The position numbers were made by a program, and so were the translations under genes. The notes below the pieces were generated by a model that saw only the letters and a list, made by a program, of their open reading frames with translations, ran no database searches and was not told where the DNA came from. From Microvirgula aerodenitrificans DSM 15089 (GTDB lineage Bacteria > Pseudomonadota > Gammaproteobacteria > Burkholderiales > Aquaspirillaceae): a DNA stretch of 64,000 nucleotides. The stretch lies in assembly GCF_000620105.1 (NCBI RefSeq), contig NZ_JHVK01000004.1:62001-126000 (forward strand). The letters are read 5' to 3'. Shown piece after piece: positions 44,616 through 51,470 of this stretch. Every line of letters starts with the position of its first letter. Position 1 is the stretch's first letter.

Positions 44616-46280
44616 TCAGTGTGGCGCAAGCCAGGTGGTGTAGAAGCTCGGCCGGCCGACCGCCTCGAAGGTGGTATCGCGGACCCATGGCGCACCGGCA
44701 TAGACCTGCGGCTCCTCGAAGATCGGGATCACGTAGGCCTGATCGATCAGGTAGCGCTGCACCTCGCCGACCAGCGCCAGCCGCTGCTTGCGGTCGGTTT
44801 CCGCCGCGATATCGTCCAGCAGGCGGTTGAGCCGCGCATCTTCGAAGGTCCGGACCTTGTCGCTGACGCCACCCTTCTGCAGCAGCGCATTGCGGTTGCC
44901 CGGGTAGTACTGGCTCTTGATCACGTCGGGATCGGCACGGCCGACCATGGTCGGATAGACCGGCGCCTTTTCCGGATCAAGGTTGTCCAGGGTCTTGCTG
45001 CCGGCATCGCCGGCCACGATGTCGAGCCGGACCCCGACCTTGCGCCACTGTTGCGCCACCAGTTGCAGCATTTCCTTGTTCTGCGGCTGTGGCAGCGACT
45101 CGTAGGCGGTCAGCGCCAGTGTTTTGCCCTCCTTGTGGCGCAGCCCGTCGGCACCGGTCAGCCAGCCGGCCTCGTCCAGCAGCCGTTTTGCCTTGCCGTC
45201 GTCGAAGCCGAGGCTGGCCGACAGGTCGACATGACCGGCCGCACCGGCCGCGATGACCGAGGTCGCCTGTGGATAATTGGCCGAGTACAGGGTCTGGACG
45301 ATTTCCCTGGCATTGGTCGCGTGCAGCAGCGCCTGGCGCACGCGCAGGTCGGCCACCAGCGGATTGTCGGGACGGAAGTTGATGCTGTTGTTGACGCCGC
45401 GCGTCGCCGCGCCATACACCGGGAACCGCTGCGCCTGCACCCGCTTCTCGTCATAGGCCTGGATCTGGCGGATAAAGCCGGCCTGACCGGCCAGCAGCGC
45501 GCCGATGCGCACGCTGTCCTCCGGCGTGACCACCACCTTGATCGCATCAAGCCGCGCCCGGCCCTGATGCGCCAGTCTGACCGGCCCCCAGCGGTAGTCC
45601 TTGCGCGCAGTCAGCGTCAGCTCCTTGCCCAGCGTCTCGCTGCTGACCACGAACGGACCGGAACCGATGATCCGCGTCGCGTCACCCAGCTCCTCGAACG
45701 GCCGCGCCAGTGTCGCCGGCGATACCAGACCGGAGCCGATGACCGATGTCGCCTGCAGGAATCCCGGCGACGGCTTGCGGAAGTGGAACCTGACCGTCAG
45801 CGGGTCGAGCACCTCGCTGCGCTCGTAGTTGTTGATCGCCTCGGATACCGGCTGCTTCAGCGCCTTGTTGCCGAGCCCGTAGGTATCGAAGTTCTTCGCC
45901 ACCGCGGCCGCATCCAGCGGCGAACCGTCGGAGAAGGTCACGCCCGGGCGCAGCTTGAACGTGTACTCGGTCACCTGGTCGTTGACCGTCCACGACTCGG
46001 CAATCCACGGCTCGATCTCCAGCGTGGCCGGATTCTGCCAGGTCAGCTTGTCGGTGATCTGGTTCAGGATGCCGCCGTTCGGGTAGAAGCCCCCCGCTGG
46101 CGGATACAGACTGGTATGCGGCTGCTGCTCCAGATAGACCAGCGTGCCACCACTGGCCGGCGCCGCCCCCTCGGCAGCTGGCGCCTCCACCGGCTTCGAG
46201 CACGCCCCCACCAGACCGGCCATGGCCACGGCGGCAATGGCGCTCACGACCCCGGTACGCTTGCTGAAAAACACGTTCAT
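44616..46280 (-). CDS. SBP family 5 lipoprotein of ABC importer
   Basis: 554 residues from ATG 46280 (preceded by GGGAAAG). Lipobox VGAC gives Cys 27. Mature protein is a peptide/nickel-type binding protein: GGTLVYLEQQPHTSLYPPAGG, FKLRPGVTFSDGSPLDA and RQALLHATNAREIVQTLYS. As I recall this corresponds to a family (KPN_01854-like) found with CMD proteins and a monooxygenase, rather than to oligopeptide receptors; the ligand is unknown. First gene of the operon SBP-DppB-DppC-ATPase-CMD-AhpD. Confidence 0.92.
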   Translation of the reverse strand: MNVFFSKRTGVVSAIAAVAMAGLVGACSKPVEAPAAEGAAPASGGTLVYLEQQPHTSLYPPAGGFYPNGGILNQITDKLTWQNPATLEIEPWIAESWTVNDQVTEYTFKLRPGVTFSDGSPLDAAAVAKNFDTYGLGNKALKQPVSEAINNYERSEVLDPLTVRFHFRKPSPGFLQATSVIGSGLVSPATLARPFEELGDATRIIGSGPFVVSSETLGKELTLTARKDYRWGPVRLAHQGRARLDAIKVVVTPEDSVRIGALLAGQAGFIRQIQAYDEKRVQAQRFPVYGAATRGVNNSINFRPDNPLVADLRVRQALLHATNAREIVQTLYSANYPQATSVIAAGAAGHVDLSASLGFDDGKAKRLLDEAGWLTGADGLRHKEGKTLALTAYESLPQPQNKEMLQLVAQQWRKVGVRLDIVAGDAGSKTLDNLDPEKAPVYPTMVGRADPDVIKSQYYPGNRNALLQKGGVSDKVRTFEDARLNRLLDDIAAETDRKQRLALVGEVQRYLIDQAYVIPIFEEPQVYAGAPWVRDTTFEAVGRPSFYTTWLAPH

Positions 46281-46475
46281 TTCTTTCCCTGACAACAACA
46301 GTCGAAGGAAAGTCATGCTACCGGACCCATATAACCTTGCTGGCAGATTAAGTGGATTGTTTATTTGGAATGGGAATAAAAGAGTGCAGGCAACCCCGCG
46401 CTCGCACGGCGTGGACCTCCCCCGCAATGGGCCCAGTGACGGGATGCGCGTTAAGATGCAGCAGAGGAGATGCCC

Positions 46476-46895
46476 ATGCCCGATTCAGCCCTGCCAGATA
46501 GTCGCCTTGAAGCCGTGTGCCAACGACTTCGCGATGCCCTGCCTGGCGTAATGGGCATTTATGCCTTCGGCAGCCGGATGCAGGGCACGGCCAGGCCGGA
46601 CAGCGACCTTGACCTCGCCGTGCTGGTCGACGGCTACGCCGATCCGCTGCAATTATGGGAGCTGGCCGGACAGCTGGCCGGACTGAGCGACTGGCCAGTC
46701 GACCTGCTGGACCTGAGAGCAGCCAGTACGGTCATGCAGTATCAGGTGCTGACGACCGGGCGACGCCTGTGGGCCCGGGAACCGGAGGCAGGACTGTTCG
46801 AGTGTTTTGTCATGAGCGAAAAAATCGCCCTGGATGAGGCAAGGGCCGGACTGCTGCACGATATCGCCACGGAAGGGCGCGTATATGGTCGATGA
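46476..46895 (+). CDS. mntA: MntA antitoxin, minimal nucleotidyltransferase
   Basis: 139 residues from ATG 46476, six bases after GAGGAG (46464-46469); an ATG at 46470 abuts that site and is less likely. The nucleotidyltransferase motif GSX10DXD is exact: Gly 32-Ser 33, then Asp 44 and Asp 46 (GSRMQG...SDLDLAV). In type VII systems MntA neutralises the HEPN toxin by oligoAMPylating its active-site tyrosine. Here it overlaps the HEPN gene by 11 bp in the usual order, so a functional pair is expected. Confidence 0.92.
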   Translation: MPDSALPDSRLEAVCQRLRDALPGVMGIYAFGSRMQGTARPDSDLDLAVLVDGYADPLQLWELAGQLAGLSDWPVDLLDLRAASTVMQYQVLTTGRRLWAREPEAGLFECFVMSEKIALDEARAGLLHDIATEGRVYGR

Positions 46896-47346
46896 TGTAC
46901 TGCTGAACAAGGTCGCCACGATCGAGCGCTGCGTCGGACGTGCCCGCGAGGAGTACGCCGCTGCCGGTGCGGGCTTCGACACCGATTACACGCGCCAGGA
47001 TGCTGCCGTCCTCAATATCCAGCGCGCCTGCGAAGCAGCGCTCGGCGCCGGCCACCATCTGATCCGGCGCGAACGACTCCGCATCCCGCAGAGCGCCCGC
47101 GATGTGTTCACCTTGCTGGCGCAAGCGGAATGGCTGGAAACCGGACTGGCCGGGAAGCTGAAACGCATGGTGGGTTTCCGCAATCTTGCCGCTCATGACT
47201 ACCAGAGCCTGCTGGTACCGATCACGATCAACATCATCACCCTGCATCTGGATGATTTTCTGCAGTTCACTGCCGCGCTGCTTGCCCATGCAACGGACAA
47301 TGAAAAACAAAAAGGCCCGGTCACGAAGACCAGGCCTGATGCTTGA
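46885..47346 (+). CDS. hepT: HepT toxin, HEPN/DUF86 RNase
   Basis: 153 residues from ATG 46885, overlapping the mntA stop. The HEPN catalytic and modification motif RX4HXY is intact as Arg 99, His 104 and Tyr 106 (FRNLAAHDYQ). HepT toxins are RNases; one characterised relative trims tRNA 3' ends, and Tyr of this motif is the residue AMPylated by MntA. The C-terminal 15 or so codons are basic and overlap the terminator of the convergent tRNA-Lys operon. Confidence 0.92.
   Translation: MVDDVLLNKVATIERCVGRAREEYAAAGAGFDTDYTRQDAAVLNIQRACEAALGAGHHLIRRERLRIPQSARDVFTLLAQAEWLETGLAGKLKRMVGFRNLAAHDYQSLLVPITINIITLHLDDFLQFTAALLAHATDNEKQKGPVTKTRPDA
47303..47337 (-). terminator. tRNA-Lys operon terminator inside hepT
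   Basis: Read on the minus strand, AGGCCTGGTC pairs with GACCGGGCCT (47313-47337, one mismatch) around a TTCGT loop, followed by TTTTTGTTTTT (47303-47312). It stops the tRNA operon but lies within the last codons of hepT. Confidence 0.82.
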
Positions 47347-47352
47347 AGCGAT

Positions 47353-47428
47353 TGGTGGGTCGTGCGGGGCTCGAACCTGCGACAAACGGATTAAAAGTCC
47401 GCTGCTCTACCAACTGAGCTAACGACCC
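47353..47428 (-). tRNA. tRNA-Lys (anticodon UUU)
   Basis: 76-nt cloverleaf on the minus strand. Acceptor GGGTCG pairs with CGACCC, then A and an encoded CCA. The D arm has AGCTCAGTTGGTAGAGC, the anticodon loop CTTTTAA, and the T arm GGTTCGAGCC. Close to E. coli tRNA-Lys. Last gene of a three-tRNA operon. Confidence 0.97.
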
Positions 47429-47459
47429 ACGACATCGAGGGTACCGATGCCGGGAAAAT

Positions 47460-47535
47460 TGGTGGGTTGTGAAAGGCTCGAACTTTCGACCTACGGATTA
47501 AGAGTCCGCTGCTCTACCAACTGAGCTAACAACCC
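47460..47535 (-). tRNA. tRNA-Lys (anticodon CUU), copy 2
   Basis: 76 nt with encoded CCA; acceptor GGGTTG/CAACCC, anticodon loop CTCTTAA. The sequence is identical to the copy at 47568, indicating tandem duplication. It reads AAG codons. Confidence 0.97.
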
Positions 47536-47567
47536 GTCGGCCACGGAAGAACCGTTGCCGGGGAAAC

Positions 47568-47643
47568 TGGTGGGTTGTGAAAGGCTCGAACTTTCGACCT
47601 ACGGATTAAGAGTCCGCTGCTCTACCAACTGAGCTAACAACCC
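47568..47643 (-). tRNA. tRNA-Lys (anticodon CUU), copy 1
   Basis: 76 nt, identical to 47460-47535. First gene of the operon; its 5' end lies about 8 nt from the predicted transcription start. Confidence 0.97.
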
Positions 47644-47657
47644 CAACAGAGGGGCGC

Positions 47658-47687
47658 AATATAACGAGCCCCCGGACACCTCGTCAA
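47658..47687 (-). promoter_or_regulatory. Promoter of tRNA-Lys operon
   Basis: On the minus strand, TTGACG (47682-47687) and TATATT (47658-47663) are separated by 18 bp. The following discriminator is very GC-rich (GCGCCCC), the type associated with stringent control of stable RNA genes. Confidence 0.8.
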
Positions 47688-47705
47688 GTGTTTTTTGTCG
47701 ACACG

Positions 47706-49526
47706 CTAGCGCAGCAGCGCCTGCACCCGGTCGAAAAACGGCGACGGCGGCAGGTAGCCAATGACCCGGTCGCGCTCCATGCCCTTGATGTCAAAGAAAA
47801 TCGTGCCCGGCGGTCCGTACAGGCCGAAGTTTTTCAGCAGTTGCTGGTGGGCCGGCGAATTGGCGGTCACGTCGGCCTGCGCCAGCGCGAACTTTCCGAG
47901 CGCGGTGGCCACGCGCGGATCGCTGAACGTGTCCCGTTCCATCTCCTTGCAACTGACGCACCAGTCGGCATAAAAATCGAGCATGACCGGGCGGCCGCGG
48001 TTGGCAGCCAGAAAGCGCTCCCAGTCCGCCGGGCTGTCCACCCGGGTAAAGGCCGGATGGGAAACCGTGACGGTCGCGGCAGACGCGCGCGCAGTCAGCG
48101 GCAGCAGCGGGCGCAACGGATCGTCGGCACCGGCCAGGCCGCCGACCAGCTGGATCACGCCGGTAATCGCCGCCAGCAGGCCCAGCAGTTTCAGGAATCG
48201 GCGGCCGCCATGATGACCCGCCGGCAGCGCGTCGAACGCGCCGGCAAACACCGCCGCACCGACCAGCACCACGCCGTAGCCGAGCAGGGCCACCGGAGCC
48301 GGCAGCCACGGCGACAGCAGATAGATCGCCAGCAGCAGCATCAGCACGCCGAACACGCCCTTGACCGCCTGCATCCAGCCGCCGGCTTTCGGCAGCAGCT
48401 TGCCGCCGGCTGCACCGAGCAGCAGCAGCGGCGCGCCAAGCCCCAGCGCCATCGCATACAGCGCGGCGCCCCCCCGTACGGCATCGCCGCTGGCGCCAAT
48501 ATAGCCGAGCGCCACCGCCAGCGGCGGCGCCACGCACGGGCCGACGATCAGTGCCGACAGCGCGCCCATCGCGAACACTGACAGCAGGCGTCCGCCGGTC
48601 ATCCGGTTCGATGCCGACGCCATTCTCGCCTGCAGGCTGGCCGGCAGTTGCACATTGATCACCTCGAACATCGCCAGCGCGAACACCAGCAGCAGCACGG
48701 CGGCCACGATGGCGACCTCCGGTCGCTGCAGCCAGACCGTCAGCAGACTGCCGGTCAGCCCGGCGGCGACGCCGACCACGGTATAGGTCAGTGCCAGTCC
48801 CTGCACATAGGCCATGGCCAGCACAAAACCGCGCCAGCCGTGCGCCGCCTCACCCTGGCCGGCGACGATGGCCGACACGATCGGCAGCATCGGATACAGA
48901 CAGGCGGTAAAGGCCAGCCCGAGGCCAGCTACAAAGAAGCTGCCGAGCAGCGCAATCCAGCCCAGTTTTGCCAGCCCGCCCGTGTCTGCCGGTGCGGCAG
49001 CCGGTGTGGCCGGCGCACTGCCCAGACCGGCCGCCGACACGAAGCGCGACAGCAGGTCATCGCCCTGCTCACCGCCGGCCGGCACGCCGTCGGCGCCGAG
49101 CGTCAGCCGCCGCGTTTCCGGCGGATAGCAGACGCCGGCATCGGCACAGCCCTGCTGCGACACCACCAGCACCAGCGGACGCGGTGCGCCGGCCGGCAGC
49201 GTCACCGTCGCCTGGCTGCGGCCATGGTAGATTTCCGAGCGACCGAAGAACGCGTCCTGCTTGAGGGTGCCGTCGGCCAGCGTGGTCCCCAGTTCCAGCA
49301 CCGGCTCGGTCGCAACCCGGATGCGCTCCTTGTACAGGTAGTAGCCGTCAGCAATGCGCCAGTCGAGCGTGACCGTGTCACCCTGCCGGGTGGCCGTCAG
49401 CGCAAAGGCACGTTCCGGTGGCAGCAGGTCGTCGGGATTGACCGCCAGCGCGGACAGCGAACACAGTCCCAGCACGAAGGCCAGCACGATGCGGATCAGG
49501 GTTCTAGGATTCAGTACGGAGGGCAT
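47706..49526 (-). CDS. dsbD: Thiol:disulfide interchange protein DsbD
   Basis: 606 residues from ATG 49526. A GTG at 49553 would overlap the cutA stop by 4 bp (GTGA) and is an alternative coupled start. Signal peptide, then an N-terminal immunoglobulin-like domain with Cys pair in QQGCADAGVCYPPE. The eight-helix core has FTACLYPM and VGPCVAPPLA Cys residues. The C-terminal thioredoxin domain has Cys 523/Cys 526 (WCVSC). All six conserved cysteines are present. It transfers electrons from cytosolic thioredoxin to periplasmic partners such as DsbC or the TlpA proteins in this window. Confidence 0.95.
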   Translation of the reverse strand: MPSVLNPRTLIRIVLAFVLGLCSLSALAVNPDDLLPPERAFALTATRQGDTVTLDWRIADGYYLYKERIRVATEPVLELGTTLADGTLKQDAFFGRSEIYHGRSQATVTLPAGAPRPLVLVVSQQGCADAGVCYPPETRRLTLGADGVPAGGEQGDDLLSRFVSAAGLGSAPATPAAAPADTGGLAKLGWIALLGSFFVAGLGLAFTACLYPMLPIVSAIVAGQGEAAHGWRGFVLAMAYVQGLALTYTVVGVAAGLTGSLLTVWLQRPEVAIVAAVLLLVFALAMFEVINVQLPASLQARMASASNRMTGGRLLSVFAMGALSALIVGPCVAPPLAVALGYIGASGDAVRGGAALYAMALGLGAPLLLLGAAGGKLLPKAGGWMQAVKGVFGVLMLLLAIYLLSPWLPAPVALLGYGVVLVGAAVFAGAFDALPAGHHGGRRFLKLLGLLAAITGVIQLVGGLAGADDPLRPLLPLTARASAATVTVSHPAFTRVDSPADWERFLAANRGRPVMLDFYADWCVSCKEMERDTFSDPRVATALGKFALAQADVTANSPAHQQLLKNFGLYGPPGTIFFDIKGMERDRVIGYLPPSPFFDRVQALLR

Positions 49527-49549
49527 GCGCAGGTTTTTTCTGTGGTTTA

Positions 49550-49900
49550 TCACGCGTCAGTGCTTGAAATGGACTCACTGGCGACCCAGTTTATATAGGC
49601 GGGCAGGCCGGCAGTGACCGGCAGTGCCAGGATTTCCGGTACCGCGTACGGGTGCAGTGCCTGCACCTGTCGCTCAAGCGCCGGCCAGGCAGCCCGCACG
49701 GTCTTGATCACCAGCGTCACTTCGCTGGCGGTTTCCACCCGGCCCTCCCAGCGATACACCGATTCGACGGCGGGCAGCAGATTCACGCAGGCGGCCAGCC
49801 GCGAGCCGACCAGTTCTTTGGCAACAAGACGCGCACACTCGATATCTGGCACATTGACCAGCCCGACCAGCACTTCGCTCAACCGACTGCTCTCATCCAT
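49550..49900 (-). CDS. cutA: CutA1 divalent-cation tolerance protein
   Basis: 116 residues from ATG 49900, with AAAAGG in good position. CutA1 family features: VGLVNVPDIECARLVAKELV, LAACVNLLPAVESVYRWEG and VTLVIKTVRAAWPALERQV, then HPYAVPEILALPV. It is a trimeric ferredoxin-like fold implicated in metal tolerance or signalling. The gene order cutA-dsbD is conserved in many proteobacteria. Its start codon overlaps that of divergent fxsA by two bases. Confidence 0.95.
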   Translation of the reverse strand: MDESSRLSEVLVGLVNVPDIECARLVAKELVGSRLAACVNLLPAVESVYRWEGRVETASEVTLVIKTVRAAWPALERQVQALHPYAVPEILALPVTAGLPAYINWVASESISSTDA

Positions 49901-50357
49901 GAAATACCTTTTTCTGCTTGTTCTGGCGTTCCCGCTCATCGAGCTCGCCACCCTGATCGCCCTGGCCGGCCGCTTTGGCGGGGGCCCGGTGTTTCTGGCC
50001 CTGCTCGCCGGTGCGGTCATCGGCGTGCTGATCCTGCGCAACCAGCAGCTCGGCGCCTTGCTGACGCTGTCGTCGGTCATGCGCAATGGTCAGCAGACAT
50101 CGCTGTGGCAGTTGCTGTGGCCACTGCGCTATGTGTTCGCCGGCCTGCTGTTCATCTTTCCCGGCGTCATCAGCGACGTCCTGGCGCTGCTCCTGCTGCT
50201 GCCGTTCAAGGGGCCGAAAATCATGGCCGGCCCGATTGGCGGCGATTTCCGTGCCGACCCGTTCGGCCGGCCACCGCAGCGCGACGACGGCACCATCGAT
50301 GGCGAATACACCCGTGTCGACGAACAGCCTACGCAATTGACCGATCGTAAACCTTAA
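49899..50357 (+). CDS. fxsA: FxsA family membrane protein
   Basis: 152 residues from ATG 49899. N-terminal FPLIELATLIALAGRFGGGPVF and VLILRNQQLGAL, then a long amphipathic loop, LLFIFPGVISDVLALLLLLP and a soluble tail. These are the landmarks of FxsA, which confers insensitivity to F-exclusion of phage T7 in E. coli and otherwise has no known role. The start is set by the canonical MKYLFLLVL; its ATG overlaps the cutA ATG, so there is no intergenic region. It overlaps the convergent DUF167 gene by 4 bp. Confidence 0.9.
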   Translation: MKYLFLLVLAFPLIELATLIALAGRFGGGPVFLALLAGAVIGVLILRNQQLGALLTLSSVMRNGQQTSLWQLLWPLRYVFAGLLFIFPGVISDVLALLLLLPFKGPKIMAGPIGGDFRADPFGRPPQRDDGTIDGEYTRVDEQPTQLTDRKP

Positions 50358-50644
50358 GGCAACAATCGTCGGGCCAGGTCGGACGCTTCGAAATGCCCGG
50401 CCAGCTCGACCACTTTCCGGCGGCTGCTGTCGCCGCTCCTGAGCCGGACTGCCGCGCGGGACACGCCGCAGCGTTCGGCCAGAAACGCCAGCAGGCAGGC
50501 ATTGGCCTTGCCGTCCACCGGCGGGGCAGCCAGACGAATTTTCAGCGCCTCGCCATGCAGGCCGGCGGTCTCGGTCTTTTTGGCGCCGGGCTGGACATGC
50601 AGTGTCAGCCGCGCAAAATCGGGGCCTGTGGTCAACCAGTTCAT
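50354..50644 (-). CDS. DUF167/YggU family protein
   Basis: 96 residues from ATG 50644, seven bases after GGA. Typical YggU sequence: [38 protein letters not shown] and [11 protein letters not shown] small conserved protein of unknown function, often near YggT, which is not present here. It converges on fxsA and diverges from dps. Confidence 0.92.
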   Translation of the reverse strand: MNWLTTGPDFARLTLHVQPGAKKTETAGLHGEALKIRLAAPPVDGKANACLLAFLAERCGVSRAAVRLRSGDSSRRKVVELAGHFEASDLARRLLP

Positions 50645-50705
50645 GTCGTATCCGTTCTGCTTCGCGGTTGCGAATTTTATCAGCACTCAACAGGGAGGTT
50701 TCATT

Positions 50706-51167
50706 ATGGATATCGGTATCAGCAAGGAAGATCGCGGCACCATCGTCAGCGGACTCTCGCGCCTGCTGGCAGACAATTTCACCCTGTACCTGAAGACGCA
50801 CAACTTTCACTGGAACGTGACCGGCCCGCAGTTCCGCACCCTGCACCTGATGTTCGAGGAACAGTACAACGAGCTGTGGATCGCCAACGACCAGATCGCC
50901 GAACGCATCCGCACGCTGGGCTTCCCGGCCCCGGCGTCCTACGGCGAGTTCGCCAGGCTGACGTCGATCAAGGACACCGACGGCGTGCCGAAGGCCACCG
51001 AAATGATCGAACTGCTGGTGAACGGCCATGAAACCGTGTGTCGTACCATCCGCGGCCAGTTCGCCGCGGTCGAGGCCGCCAATGACCAGCCGACGCTGGA
51101 TCTGCTGACCCAGCGCCTGGAAGTGCACGAAAAGACCGCCTGGATGCTGCGCAGCCTGCTCGACTGA
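50706..51167 (+). CDS. dps: Dps family ferritin-like DNA-protection protein
   Basis: 153 residues after a good GGGAGG site. The ferroxidase ligands have the exact Dps spacing: His 35, His 47, Asp 62, Glu 66 (HNFHWNVTG through NDQIAER). A short N-terminus without many Lys suggests iron storage and peroxide detoxification more than strong DNA binding. Monocistronic with its own terminator. Confidence 0.95.
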   Translation: MDIGISKEDRGTIVSGLSRLLADNFTLYLKTHNFHWNVTGPQFRTLHLMFEEQYNELWIANDQIAERIRTLGFPAPASYGEFARLTSIKDTDGVPKATEMIELLVNGHETVCRTIRGQFAAVEAANDQPTLDLLTQRLEVHEKTAWMLRSLLD

Positions 51168-51191
51168 GCGCGACAGTAACCGGTAACCGCC

Positions 51192-51217
51192 AAGCCCGCC
51201 TGCCTGCGGGCTTTTTT
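51192..51217 (+). terminator. Terminator of dps
   Basis: AAGCCCGC (51192-51199) pairs with GCGGGCTT (51206-51213); a T-run extends to 51217. Confidence 0.88.
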
Positions 51218-51470
51218 CTTGCCCGCCGTCAACGCCGCCTCATGCACGACGGATCAAACCGGCGCGCAGCGCGGGCGGGCGCAACGCGGTTTCCCCGCGG
51301 CAGCGAGGGCGGGGGACAGTGGGCAGCGGCAGGCTGGCGGCGGGCCCGCCCACCCTGCTCACCGCGACATGTTCCTGCCGTTCCGGCCCATGGCGGACTG
51401 CAATTGTAGCGCCGTCGCGGCAGGAAAATGCCACGAGTGAAATGACCGTCCGTCGCTCGCGACTTATGGC
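51218..51470. other. GC-rich gap between dps terminator and GGDEF gene
   Basis: About 250 bp without a convincing gene. It contains a strongly GC-rich, repetitive-looking segment (51270-51360) and the presumed promoter of the following gene, which I cannot place. Confidence 0.4.

Noticed and set aside
43920-46292. A 790-codon open frame on the plus strand
   Set aside because: Shadow of the SBP and permease genes on the opposite strand; low-complexity Arg/Gln/His translation.
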